This document shows positions 30,503-38,730 of a stretch of 64,000 bases of DNA, in pieces. The stretch is from Desulfovibrio sp. Marseille-P6017 (lineage in GTDB: Bacteria > Bacillota_A > Clostridia > Peptostreptococcales > Peptostreptococcaceae), in the NCBI GenBank assembly GCA_900604495.1, contig UWOR01000002.1, positions 314,487 to 378,486 on the forward strand, read 5' to 3'. Each line of letters opens with the position of its first letter. Within the stretch, counting starts at the first letter, position 1. The position numbers were made by a program, and so were the translations under genes. The notes beneath the pieces were generated by a model. That model ran no database searches, was not told the origin of the DNA, and saw only the letters and a list, made by a program, of their open reading frames with translations.

Positions 30503-30715
30503 TTATATAGATTCTATATATTTTACATTATTTTTATTAATAGAAACTGCACTACCGAGATCTCTTCCAGATAGTGTCAAGAATCCCGCATCTTCGTTTT
30601 TATTAAATTTATCCATCCATTCAATTAAAGATGAAAAATTTCGAATACTATCTTTTTCAATTATTCTCGTGAATCCGTTATTATAAGTTATTTTTATTTT
30701 ATTTATATTTTTCAA
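30503..30715 (-). CDS. Small protein of unknown function
   Basis: A soluble protein of about 70 residues that I do not recognise. It has no signal peptide, helices or cysteines; the sequence alternates basic and acidic stretches with a central NEDAGFLTLSGRDLG segment. The start is uncertain: an in-frame GTG at 30724 is only one base from AGGAG, so TTG at 30715, about nine bases from it, fits better. A bidirectional terminator lies just past its stop, supporting a real minus-strand gene. Confidence 0.55.
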   Translation of the reverse strand: MKNINKIKITYNNGFTRIIEKDSIRNFSSLIEWMDKFNKNEDAGFLTLSGRDLGSAVSINKNNVKYIESI

Positions 30716-30846
30716 AACAATCACACTCCTAGAAGAATTATACCCATATTTTCAATTTATTTAAACATATTACTCTTTATAAGACTAAAAAAGAAAAATA
30801 TACAAATAATAACTTAAATAAATTATTTATACACAAGGAGGTAAAA

Positions 30847-31445
30847 ATGAAAAGATTAAGCATTTTAGGTATAATATTTACTTTAATGTTAAACTTCAAT
30901 ATGACTGGATGTGCAAAAAGAAATAGTGAAGAAGTTGAAAAAACAACAAATGAAAGTATTCAAAACACACAATCAGAAACTGAAAAAGCAAATGAATTAA
31001 GTAAAGATGAGTACAAGGATTTATTAACTAAGAATTATGAAAAATATTTAGAACCTATAGATATAAAGGATGAAAGTGTAGATGATTTACTAGATAATAA
31101 CAGTAACTTAAATAATGAAGAGTTAATAAAGAATTATGAAAATTTATTATCAGATAGTAAAAATAATATAGAATCATTTAAGAAATCTATAACAGGATTA
31201 AAAATAATTGATTCTAAATTACAAGAATTAAATAGTGATTTAATATCATACTCAGATAAAGCAATTGAAATAATAATAAAAAAACAAGATGATTTAAATT
31301 TAAAGAAAGAAGATTTATTAAAAGTGATAAAAACTCATTAATAAATTATTTAGATAGAGAATTAGATGACATAGATAATAATGATAATATTGATGATGTT
31401 TTAGATAAAATAGAAGATTTATTAGGTATAGATTTAAGTAAATAA
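30847..31445 (+). pseudogene. Lipoprotein gene with single-base frameshift near the 3' end
   Basis: Starts after AAGGAGG and encodes a lipoprotein signal ending in a lipobox (NMTGC). The body is Lys/Asp/Asn-rich and helical, of unknown function. Translation stops at 31341 after 164 codons, but restoring one A to the five-A run at 31329-31333 continues the frame through 31445, giving 199 residues ending KIEDLLGIDLSK. That tail resembles the end of the next gene's product (DMNNMLGID), so the two are probably tandem paralogues. The break may be a mutation, an assembly error or corrected by slippage. Confidence 0.7.
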
Positions 31446-31490
31446 TTAAAAATAATAAGGAGTACTACATAAAACTAAGGAGGAAGTAAA

Positions 31491-32123
31491 ATGGAATTAA
31501 AAAAATTATTAGCACTAGGATTAGCGTTAGGTTTATCAGTAGGATCAGTTGGTTGTACTAATAAAAAGGGTGAAACTACAACAGATAATAACACTAATAC
31601 AACACAAAATAGCACTACAACACAAGATAATGGGTATTTAAATACAGAGTATGCAAATACTTACTCTGGTCTTTACACTAATAATATATCTCCTTTAAAT
31701 AATTATGCAATGTATAGTAGTGTAGATGAAGTAAATAACGCTTATAAAACTAAAGAATACCCTGGTAATGAAAAATATTTATCAGAAGTAAAAGCAGCGT
31801 ATCAAGATAGTAAAGAAAAATTACAAGCTTTTGTTAATGGATTAAAAAATGATGCAAAAACTGATGATGCAAAATTAAAAGAAGCAAATCAAGAGCTTAT
31901 AGATGAAGGTGAAGATTTAATAGAAGAAATAGATGAAAAAATAAGTAGATTAGATACAATTCCTAAAGATGCATACAATAAGAGCCAAGATGAATTTATT
32001 AAATTAGTTGATGATACAACTAAAGTTGAAAATGATGTTAGATCTGAGTTTGATAAAATGATAAAAGATATGAATAATATGTTAGGAATAGATACTACAT
32101 CTAATAATGGAAAAAACAAATAG
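31491..32123 (+). CDS. Putative lipoprotein of unknown function, paralogue of the preceding gene
   Basis: A 210-aa protein with a lipoprotein signal (lipobox GSVGC at about residue 23), a Thr/Asn-rich linker (about 25-50) with Tyr-rich NTEYANTYSGLY after it, and a helical charged domain to the C-terminus. It would be anchored to the outer face of the membrane. The C-terminal segment with LGID resembles the frame-restored end of the upstream gene. It has its own AGGAGG site. The SAM riboswitch begins about 100 bases later and belongs to the next operon. I do not recognise the domain. Confidence 0.75.
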   Translation: MELKKLLALGLALGLSVGSVGCTNKKGETTTDNNTNTTQNSTTTQDNGYLNTEYANTYSGLYTNNISPLNNYAMYSSVDEVNNAYKTKEYPGNEKYLSEVKAAYQDSKEKLQAFVNGLKNDAKTDDAKLKEANQELIDEGEDLIEEIDEKISRLDTIPKDAYNKSQDEFIKLVDDTTKVENDVRSEFDKMIKDMNNMLGIDTTSNNGKNK

Positions 32124-32162
32124 TCTAAAAAGTGTGCAAAATAAAAATATTCAGAAAATATA

Positions 32163-32191
32163 TTGACATATGGAAAAAAAAACTATAATAT
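32163..32191 (+). promoter_or_regulatory. Promoter for the metNIQ transcript
   Basis: TTGACA (32163-32168) with TATAAT at 32184-32189 (15-base spacer) or TAATAT at 32186-32191 (17-base spacer), about 35-60 bases before the riboswitch. Confidence 0.7.
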
Positions 32192-32223
32192 ATAAATCAT
32201 AGAAGTACAAAATAAAATAATTC

Positions 32224-32368
32224 CTTATCAAGAGAGGTGGAGGGACTGGCCCGATGAAACCCAGCAACCAGTATATTTTATATACAAGGTGCTAAATCCT
32301 GCAATTCATAAGAATTGAAAGATGAGTATAAACTGCTTACAAAAGCCTGAGTTTATACTCAGGCTTTT
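32224..32368 (+). promoter_or_regulatory. SAM-I (S-box) riboswitch with terminator
   Basis: The conserved core AGAGAGGTGGAGGGACTGG then CCCGATGAAACCCAGCAACC is present. P1 pairs CTTATC (32224-32229) with GATGAG (32321-32326). The terminator pairs AAAAGCCTGAG (32341-32351) with CTCAGGCTTTT (32358-32368). The alternative antiterminator pairs GAGTATAAAC (32324-32333) with GTTTATACTC (32351-32360), and it shares GAG with P1, so SAM binding should favour termination. It controls metNIQ. Confidence 0.97.
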
Positions 32369-32411
32369 TAAATTTAAAGCGTTAATTGAATTATATTTGG
32401 GAGGAGTAAAT

Positions 32412-33383
32412 ATGATAAGCATTAAAAATGTAAACAAATATTATGGTGATACTAAGGTTTTGAATAATGTTAATATGGAAATTAAAAATGGGGAAATTTT
32501 TGGAATTATTGGCCATAGTGGAGCTGGAAAGTCAACGCTGCTTAGATGTATAAATGGCTTAGAGGACTATCAAGAAGGTTGCGTACTTGTAGGAGAGAAA
32601 GAAGTCAAATCATTAAAAGGAGAGGGACTTAGATTACTTAGAAAAGATTTAGGAATGATATTTCAACACTTTTCACTATTAGAAAGAAAGACGGTATTTG
32701 AAAATGTAGCCTTACCATTAGAATGTTTTAAATATTCTAAGAAAGAAAAAGAAGAAAGAGTAAAGGAATTATTAGACCTAGTAGGTTTAAGTGATAAAAG
32801 TAATATTAAACCAAGAAACTTAAGTGGAGGTCAAAAGCAAAGAGTAGCAATAGCAAGAGCATTAGCATTAAATCCAAAGGTTCTTCTTTGTGATGAAGCA
32901 ACTTCAGCATTAGACCCAAATACTACAAAATCAATACTTAGTTTATTACAAGATATAAATAAAAAGTTTGGAATAACAATTATTATGGTAACTCACCAAA
33001 TGGAAGTTATAAAGCAAATATGCACAAGAGTAGCAATAATGGAAGATGGTGAAGTTTTAGATATAAATGAAACAGAAGAAGTTTTTTTTAATGATAGTAA
33101 AGCACTTAGTAAGTTAATTGGGGAAGAAAATATAATTTTACCAAAAGGAACTAATATAAAAATATTATTCCCTAAAAATGTTTCTAACAGTTGTGTCATA
33201 ACAAGTATGGCTAGAAATTTAGATATAGATTTCTCAATCGTATTTGGAAGGTTAGAGAAATTCAGAGATGAAATATTAGGGTCATTAATTATAAATGTAT
33301 CTTCAGAATATGGAGATAGAGTTAAAGCATACTTAGAAAGTGAAGGGCTAAGATGGGAGGAGATAAACAATGAATCAAACTAG
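32412..33383 (+). CDS. metN: Methionine ABC transporter ATP-binding protein
   Basis: ATPase of the MetNIQ importer for methionine. The 323-aa protein has Walker A GHSGAGKST, signature LSGGQKQRVAIARAL, Walker B VLLCDEATSALDP and the switch His in VTHQMEV. A C-terminal NIL-type domain (about residues 245-323) can bind methionine to shut off transport. ATG 32412 follows GGGAGG; an upstream in-frame start would fall inside the riboswitch terminator. It overlaps metI by 14 bases. Control is by the SAM riboswitch, so import falls when SAM is plentiful. Confidence 0.96.
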   Translation: MISIKNVNKYYGDTKVLNNVNMEIKNGEIFGIIGHSGAGKSTLLRCINGLEDYQEGCVLVGEKEVKSLKGEGLRLLRKDLGMIFQHFSLLERKTVFENVALPLECFKYSKKEKEERVKELLDLVGLSDKSNIKPRNLSGGQKQRVAIARALALNPKVLLCDEATSALDPNTTKSILSLLQDINKKFGITIIMVTHQMEVIKQICTRVAIMEDGEVLDINETEEVFFNDSKALSKLIGEENIILPKGTNIKILFPKNVSNSCVITSMARNLDIDFSIVFGRLEKFRDEILGSLIINVSSEYGDRVKAYLESEGLRWEEINNESN

Positions 33384-34032
33384 TTTAAGTACATTTTTAA
33401 CAGAAATTTTAGGAGAAGCGTTCTTAGAAACATTATACATGATATTAGTACCAACAATACTTGCAACAATAATTGGATTTATATTAGCAATAACATTAGT
33501 TGTAACAAAGCCAAATGGATTAAAGCCTTGTAGTTTAATATATAAAGTATTAGGATTTATAGTTAATATTTTTAGAAGTTTCCCATTTATTATACTTATA
33601 GTTGCTTTAATTCCATTTACAAGACTAATAGTTGGCACATCAATAGGAGAAGAAGCTGCAATAGTTCCTATAACTGTTGGTGCAGCTCCATTTATAGCTA
33701 GAATAATAGAGAGTGCATTAAATGAAGTTGATTATGGATTAATAGAAGCTGCAAAATCATTTGGAGCTACTAAAACTCAAATAGTATTTAAAGTAATGAT
33801 AAAAGAAGCAATGCCTTCTATTGTGTCAGGAATAACATTATCAGTAATTTCAATACTAGGATATACTGCAATGGCAGGTGCTGTTGGGGCTGGTGGACTT
33901 GGAAATGTAGCGCTTACTTATGGACATCAAAGATTTGATACAGCAGTAATGATTTACACAGTAATAACTCTTATAATAATTGTTCAAATAATACAAAGTT
34001 TAGGAAATTTAGCTTATAAAAAACTAAAATAG
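33370..34032 (+). CDS. metI: Methionine ABC transporter permease
   Basis: Membrane channel of the MetNIQ importer. The 220-aa protein has five predicted helices; the LRSFPF-like FRSFPFIILIVALIPF, the ATPase-coupling EAA loop (IEAAKSFGATKTQIVFKVM) and the PGGLGxxA-like GAGGLGNVALTYGHQRF near the C-terminus are all family features. Its start lies inside the end of metN, with GGGAGGAG in metN as ribosome site, so translation is coupled. It is followed 22 bases later by metQ. Confidence 0.96.
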   Translation: MNQTSLSTFLTEILGEAFLETLYMILVPTILATIIGFILAITLVVTKPNGLKPCSLIYKVLGFIVNIFRSFPFIILIVALIPFTRLIVGTSIGEEAAIVPITVGAAPFIARIIESALNEVDYGLIEAAKSFGATKTQIVFKVMIKEAMPSIVSGITLSVISILGYTAMAGAVGAGGLGNVALTYGHQRFDTAVMIYTVITLIIIVQIIQSLGNLAYKKLK

Positions 34033-34054
34033 TATATAATAGGGGGATAAAATT

Positions 34055-34875
34055 ATGAAATTAAAAAAATATTAGGATTAGGTTTGGGATTAGTGATAAT
34101 GACATCAGTAGTGGGATGCTCCTTAGGTGAGAATAGTAGCAAAAAAGCAGATGCATCAGAAGATAAAACAATAGTTGTAGGTGCATCATCAACTCCTCAT
34201 GCAGAAATACTAGATGCAATAAAACCTCTAGTAGAAGAAAAAGGATATAAATTAGATGTGAAAATATTTGATGATTACGTATTGCCAAATACAGCTTTAT
34301 CTGAAGGGGCTTTAGATGCTAACTATTTTCAGCATATTCCATATTTAGAAGAAACAGTAAGCCAAAAAGGATATGATTTAACTTACTCTGTTAAGGTACA
34401 TCTAGAACCAATGGGAGTGTACTCAAATAAACTAAAATCATTAGGTGAGTTAAAAGATAATTCAAAAATAGCAATACCAAATGACCCTACTAATGGATCA
34501 AGAGCTATACAATTATTAGCTGATAATGGATTAATAAAGGTTGATAATAAAGAATTATTAACAGTAAAAGATATATCTGAAAACAATAAAAATATAGAGT
34601 TTATAGAAGTAGAAGCAGCTCAACTTCCAAGCGTATTGCAAGATGTAGATGCAGCTGTAATAAATACAAATTATGCATTAAGCGCAAACTTAAATCCAAC
34701 AGAGGATGCTATAGCAATAGAATCTTCAGATTCACCATATTCAAATGTATTAGCATGCAGAGAAGATAATAAGGAAAGTGAGAAGATAAAAGTTTTATCT
34801 GATGCTTTAACTAGCGATAAAGCAAAGAACTTTATTGAAGAAAAATATGAAGGTAGTATAATACCATCATTTTAG
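34055..34875 (+). CDS. metQ: Methionine-binding lipoprotein MetQ, frameshifted in the signal peptide
   Basis: Substrate-binding lipoprotein of MetNIQ. The mature part is complete and typical of the NlpA family: DYVLPNTALSEGALDANYFQH, GSRAIQLLADNGLI, QLPSVLQDVDAAVINTNYA. The natural start is ATG 34055 eight bases after AGGGGG, but that frame hits TAG after six codons. Adding one A to the seven-A run at 34063-34069 restores a normal lipoprotein signal (MKLKKILGLGLGLVIM, lipobox SVVGC) and a 273-aa protein. As sequenced, translation could only start inside the signal, at TTG 34084. Error, mutation or slippage are all possible. Confidence 0.88.
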
Positions 34876-34888
34876 TAATTAATTCTTG

Positions 34889-34914
34889 AACTGGGATATT
34901 ATTTTATTCCAGTT
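34889..34914 (+). terminator. Terminator after metQ
   Basis: AACTGGGATA pairs with TATTCCAGTT (one G-U pair) followed by TTCTTC. Confidence 0.65.
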
Positions 34915-34987
34915 TTCTTCATACTATTATACATATTTAAAGTCGTGATATACTAAGTTTAAATACATTTATAAAGGAGATGCTACT

Positions 34988-35641
34988 TTGGATAAACATT
35001 TTTTTCAACAAGATGCAATAGAATTAGCTAAAAGTATTTTAGGTATGTATCTGATAAGAGAGTATGATGGAAAACAAATAGTAAGTAAAATTGTAGAAAC
35101 AGAAAGTTATATGGGAATAAATGATAAAGCAGCTCACGTATATAAGGATAAAAAAACAAATAGGACAAAACCTTTATACTTAGAGGGAGGTCACATATAT
35201 GTTTATTTAATTTATGGTATGTATTATTGTCTAAATATATCTGCAAATAAAGAAAATATACCCGAATGTGTTTTAATTAGAGCTGTGGAACCTATTGAAA
35301 ATATAGATGAAATATCAGAAAATAGATATAAAAAAGAATATAAAGACTTAAATACATATCAAAGAAAAAATATTACAAATGGACCAGGAAAGCTTTGTAT
35401 GGGACTAAAAATAGATAAAAGCTTAAATGAAAAAAGTATATTAGGAGATGAATTATACATAAGTGATTTTTATTATAAAAATAATGAAAAAATTTATGCA
35501 GATAATAACTTTGAAATTGAGATAGGAAAAAGAATAAATATAGATTATGCTCAAGAAGCTAAAGATTATCTTTGGAGATTTTATATAAAAAATAATAAAT
35601 ATGTTTCTGTAATTGAAAAAAATAAAACTGTGAGCAAGTAA
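34988..35641 (+). CDS. DNA-3-methyladenine glycosylase (AAG/Mpg family)
   Basis: Base-excision repair glycosylase of the mammalian AAG type, removing alkylated purines and hypoxanthine. The 217-aa protein has the catalytic Glu region VETESYMGINDKAAH, the intercalating/recognition KTNRTKPLYLEGGHIYVYLIYGMYYCLN stretch, LIRAVEP, and NGPGKLCMGLKID. The start is TTG at 34988 with AAAGGAGA about seven bases upstream. It converges on the next gene, sharing a terminator whose loop holds its stop codon. Domain is complete and of normal length. Confidence 0.95.
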   Translation: MDKHFFQQDAIELAKSILGMYLIREYDGKQIVSKIVETESYMGINDKAAHVYKDKKTNRTKPLYLEGGHIYVYLIYGMYYCLNISANKENIPECVLIRAVEPIENIDEISENRYKKEYKDLNTYQRKNITNGPGKLCMGLKIDKSLNEKSILGDELYISDFYYKNNEKIYADNNFEIEIGKRINIDYAQEAKDYLWRFYIKNNKYVSVIEKNKTVSK

Positions 35642-35657
35642 AGCTCCCAGTTTTATT
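35621..35657. terminator. Bidirectional terminator overlapping two stop codons
   Basis: AATAAAACTGTGAGC (35621-35635) pairs with GCTCCCAGTTTTATT (35643-35657) with one mismatch. The glycosylase stop lies in the loop and the minus-strand gene's stop in the right arm. Confidence 0.75.
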
Positions 35658-36183
35658 ATAAAAGTTTAGTTGTAATAAATCTTATAACTATAGGTAAAAC
35701 TGTTAATACAGTTGTTAATCTAGTAAGATGAAGTAAAGCAACAATATGTGTTTGTGCACCAAATGATTCAGACATAATAACCATATCTGTTAAACCACCA
35801 GGAGCTGAACTAAATAACGCAGTTGGCAAATCAAGTCCTGTAGTTTTATGTAATATAAGTCCTAAAATTATACTTAAAAAAGTTAATCCAATAACTAAGA
35901 TTATAGATGGGATTATAAGTTTTTTTAGACCTAAAATAGAATCCATAGTAAAATTAAGTCCAATTATACAGCCAATAACTATTTGTGCAATAGTTTTGAA
36001 GTTAGAAGGAACGTAACCTTTACTGATAAAAACGTTATATATACCAACAGAAATCATAGACCCAATCATAGCTCCTGCAGGAATTTTTAACTTAACCCCA
36101 ATTACTCCTCCAATAGAGCCAATAGCTAAAGTGTATATTATTTTGTCTAATCCAATAGCCGAGCTTAAAATAGCCTTATCCAT
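35656..36183 (-). CDS. AbrB-type membrane protein (single AbrB duplication domain)
   Basis: A 175-aa integral membrane protein with about five to six helices. It matches half of the AbrB/AmoA-like family (ammonia monooxygenase-related, PF05145), with GGVIGVKLKIPAGAMIGSMI near the N-terminus and SSAPGGLTDMVIMSESFGAQ and HLTRLTTVLTVLPI later. The full-length E. coli protein has two such halves; the one-domain form also occurs in Firmicutes. Despite the name it is not the AbrB DNA-binding protein. Function unknown, possibly a transporter component. Divergent from the GntR-type regulator, which could control it; that is inference. Confidence 0.8.
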   Translation of the reverse strand: MDKAILSSAIGLDKIIYTLAIGSIGGVIGVKLKIPAGAMIGSMISVGIYNVFISKGYVPSNFKTIAQIVIGCIIGLNFTMDSILGLKKLIIPSIILVIGLTFLSIILGLILHKTTGLDLPTALFSSAPGGLTDMVIMSESFGAQTHIVALLHLTRLTTVLTVLPIVIRFITTKLL

Positions 36184-36316
36184 ATATATCCTCCTAGATT
36201 ATGTCATTAATTTTGATTATACAATACAAGTATTCATTTTGCTACATAAAACACTTTAAGAACACTAAATAATATTGTAATATATATATGGATTATAATT
36301 TTTTAAGGAGTGTAAA

Positions 36317-36985
36317 ATGGAAACTGTATTTAAAAAAATAGACGTTACAGACTTAAGACCAATAAGAGAAGTAGTTTTAGATGAAATAAGAAGTGCAATC
36401 TTTGAAAATAAAATAAAGCCTGGAGATAGATTAGTAGAAAATGTAATTGCATCTAGCATGGGTATAAGTAGAACGCCTGTAAGAGAAGCTTTAAGACAAT
36501 TAGAGATAGAAGGATTAGCAGTAAATATTCCAAGAAGAGGTACATTAGTAAAAGGAATTTCAAAGGAAGATGCTATGGAAATTTACGATTTAAGGGAAGT
36601 TTTAGAAGGGTTAGCAGTAAGGCTAGCTTGTTTAAACATATCTAGAAGAGAAATAAATCGTTTAAAAGAAATTATAGATATAATGAAAGAAACTATGAAT
36701 GAAGAAAATTATGATGAATATATGAAAGCACATACTGAATATAATGATATAATTATGTCAGCTAGTAAAAATAAAAGATTATTATCACAAATAGAAAATA
36801 TATATGAATACTTAAAAAGCTTAAGAAAAGTAGGATTACATGCAATAGAGAAAAGATCGGATATTTTAGAAGAGCATATAAAAATAGTACAAGCAATTGA
36901 CAAAGGTAATGAATATTTAGCAGAGGAAGAAGCTAGAAAGCATGTTAGAAATGCTAAAAAGAGATTTATTGAATCAACTAAATAA
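36317..36985 (+). CDS. GntR-family transcriptional regulator (FCD/FadR type)
   Basis: A 222-aa repressor-type regulator. The N-terminal winged helix has DRLVENVIASSMGISRTPVREALRQLEIEGL with the SRTPVREAL recognition signature, and the C-terminal all-helical FCD domain contains the metal-site residues spread over DLREVLEG, HTEYNDIIM and HIKIVQAIDKG. The ligand cannot be read; family members sense small organic acids, sugars acids or fatty acids. AAGGAG precedes the ATG. It is divergent from the AbrB-type membrane gene across 133 bases and ends in its own terminator. Confidence 0.93.
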   Translation: METVFKKIDVTDLRPIREVVLDEIRSAIFENKIKPGDRLVENVIASSMGISRTPVREALRQLEIEGLAVNIPRRGTLVKGISKEDAMEIYDLREVLEGLAVRLACLNISRREINRLKEIIDIMKETMNEENYDEYMKAHTEYNDIIMSASKNKRLLSQIENIYEYLKSLRKVGLHAIEKRSDILEEHIKIVQAIDKGNEYLAEEEARKHVRNAKKRFIESTK

Positions 36986-36992
36986 TATATAG

Positions 36993-37030
36993 AGAGTTAA
37001 CGATATAATTACTTGTTAACTCTATTTTTT
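36993..37030 (+). terminator. Intrinsic terminator after the GntR gene
   Basis: AGAGTTAAC (36993-37001) pairs with GTTAACTCT (37015-37023), then A and seven T. Confidence 0.85.
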
Positions 37031-37122
37031 TATATATAAAATTTTAAAAATTTATATCTATAAATGATATAATAAAAAGAAATTGGAATAAAATGAAATT
37101 TAATATTTTAAGGAGGTTAAAT

Positions 37123-37926
37123 ATGAAAAGGATAGGATTTATAGGTGCAGGGAATATGGCATCTGCGATAATTGGAGGTATAATTAATTCTAAATTATTA
37201 AATACAGATCAAATAATAGCTTCAGCTTTAAGTGAATCTACATTAGAAAGAATAAAAATAGATTTTGGAATAGAGACTACTAAGGATTCAAAGGAAGTAG
37301 TTAAAAATTCAGATATAATTGTAGTTGCTGTTAAACCCAATATTTATGATATAGTACTAGAAGAAGTTAAAGAATTTATAGATGATGAAAAATTAATAGT
37401 AACAATAGCTGCAGGAAAAAGTATAGAGTCAGTAGAAGCAGTTATAGGAAGTGATAAAAAAATAATTAGAACTATGCCAAATACACCAGCTTTAGTGAAT
37501 GAAGGAATGTCTGCTATTTGCCCAAATAAAAATATAACAAAAGAAGATTTAGATTTAGTAATAGAATTGTTTAATTCATTTGGAAAATCTGAAGTAGTTA
37601 AAGAATCTTTAATCGATTCAGTAATAGGAGTGAGTGGTTCATCACCTGCATATGTATTTATGTTTATAGAAGCATTAGCTGATGGAGCAGTAAAAGAAGG
37701 TATGCCAAGAAATCAAGCGTATAAGTTTGCAGCACAAGCTGTTATGGGTTCTGCAAAGATGGTTTTAGAAAGTGGAAAACATCCAGGTGAATTAAAGGAT
37801 ATGGTTTGTTCTCCAGGTGGAACAACTATAGATGCTGTTGCTGTATTAGAAGAAGAAAATCTGAGAGCATCTGTTATAAAAGCTGTAAGTAAGGCTGCAA
37901 AAAAATCAAAAAAAATGAGTAAATAA
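37123..37926 (+). CDS. proC: Pyrroline-5-carboxylate reductase
   Basis: Last step of proline synthesis: NAD(P)H reduction of P5C to proline in the cytoplasm. In proline-fermenting Clostridia it also links to ornithine metabolism. The 267-aa protein has the N-terminal Rossmann motif FIGAGNMASAIIGG, VAVKPNIYD, RTMPNTPALV, the substrate site GVSGSSPAYVFMFIEALADG and the C-terminal SPGGTTIDAV signature. ATG 37123 follows AAGGAGG; an in-frame ATG at 37093 has no ribosome site and adds ten residues not seen in the family. It sits 15 bases before an ABC transporter gene pair with no obvious functional link. Confidence 0.96.
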   Translation: MKRIGFIGAGNMASAIIGGIINSKLLNTDQIIASALSESTLERIKIDFGIETTKDSKEVVKNSDIIVVAVKPNIYDIVLEEVKEFIDDEKLIVTIAAGKSIESVEAVIGSDKKIIRTMPNTPALVNEGMSAICPNKNITKEDLDLVIELFNSFGKSEVVKESLIDSVIGVSGSSPAYVFMFIEALADGAVKEGMPRNQAYKFAAQAVMGSAKMVLESGKHPGELKDMVCSPGGTTIDAVAVLEEENLRASVIKAVSKAAKKSKKMSK

Positions 37927-37941
37927 TAAAAGGGGATCATA

Positions 37942-38727
37942 ATGTTTGATAGCGATAAAATAATTGAGATAAAAAATTTAAAAATGAGCTATGGAGAAAA
38001 AGAAGTATTAAAAGGTATTAATTTAGATATAAATAAAGGGCAAATTATAGGATATATTGGTCCGAATGGTGCGGGAAAAAGTACTACTATAAAAATAATT
38101 TTAGGTATTATAGATGGTTATGACGGAGAAATAAAATTATTTGGAAGAAATATCAAAGAAAAAGAATTTGAATACAAAAACAAAATAGGTTATGTTCCAG
38201 AAGTTGTAAAAGTATATGAAAGCTTAACTGCAAGGGAGTATTTGACATTTATAGGTCAACTATACGGACTAGATTATAAAAAGTGTGATGATAAATCTAG
38301 AAAGCTTATGAATGTTTTAGGAATAGGAGAAGCATATGAAAGTAGAATATCATCCTACTCAAAAGGTATGAAACAAAAGGTAGCTATAATATCTTCATTA
38401 TTGCATAATCCAGATATATTATTTCTAGATGAACCATTAAGTGGTTTAGATGCAAATAGTGTTCTTCTTATTAAAGAAATAATAAGCAAATTAAAAGAAG
38501 ATGGAAAAACTATTTTTTACTCATCTCACATTATGGAAGTTGTAGAAAAGATAAGCGATAGAATAATAGTTTTAAATGATGGAAATATAGCTGCAGATGG
38601 TAATTTTGAAGAGATAAAAAGCGCTAGCTTTGATGGATCTTTAGAAGAAATATTTAATAATATAACTGGATTTGATGAGCATGATAACCTATCAACACAG
38701 TTTATAGATATTTTAAATGAGGTGTAG
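37942..38727 (+). CDS. ABC transporter ATP-binding protein
   Basis: A 261-aa ATPase of an ABC-2-type exporter. Walker A is IGPNGAGKSTTI, the Q-loop region is followed by LTAREYLTFIGQLYGLDY, the signature is SSYSKGMKQKVAI, Walker B is ILFLDEPLSGLDA and the switch His is in YSSHIMEVVE. This CcmA/EcsA-like type works with the next gene, whose start is only four bases away. EcsAB-like systems affect secretion and envelope functions in Bacillus, but the cargo here is unknown. Confidence 0.92.
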   Translation: MFDSDKIIEIKNLKMSYGEKEVLKGINLDINKGQIIGYIGPNGAGKSTTIKIILGIIDGYDGEIKLFGRNIKEKEFEYKNKIGYVPEVVKVYESLTAREYLTFIGQLYGLDYKKCDDKSRKLMNVLGIGEAYESRISSYSKGMKQKVAIISSLLHNPDILFLDEPLSGLDANSVLLIKEIISKLKEDGKTIFYSSHIMEVVEKISDRIIVLNDGNIAADGNFEEIKSASFDGSLEEIFNNITGFDEHDNLSTQFIDILNEV

Positions 38728-38730
38728 AAT

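Noticed and set aside
32322..32411. Longer N-terminus for metN
   Set aside because: It would be translated from the SAM riboswitch and its terminator; GGGAGG before ATG 32412 fixes the start.
34061..34288. Minus-strand Leu-rich frame opposite metQ
   Set aside because: Shadow of the metQ coding sequence, with composition typical of antisense frames in AT-rich genes.
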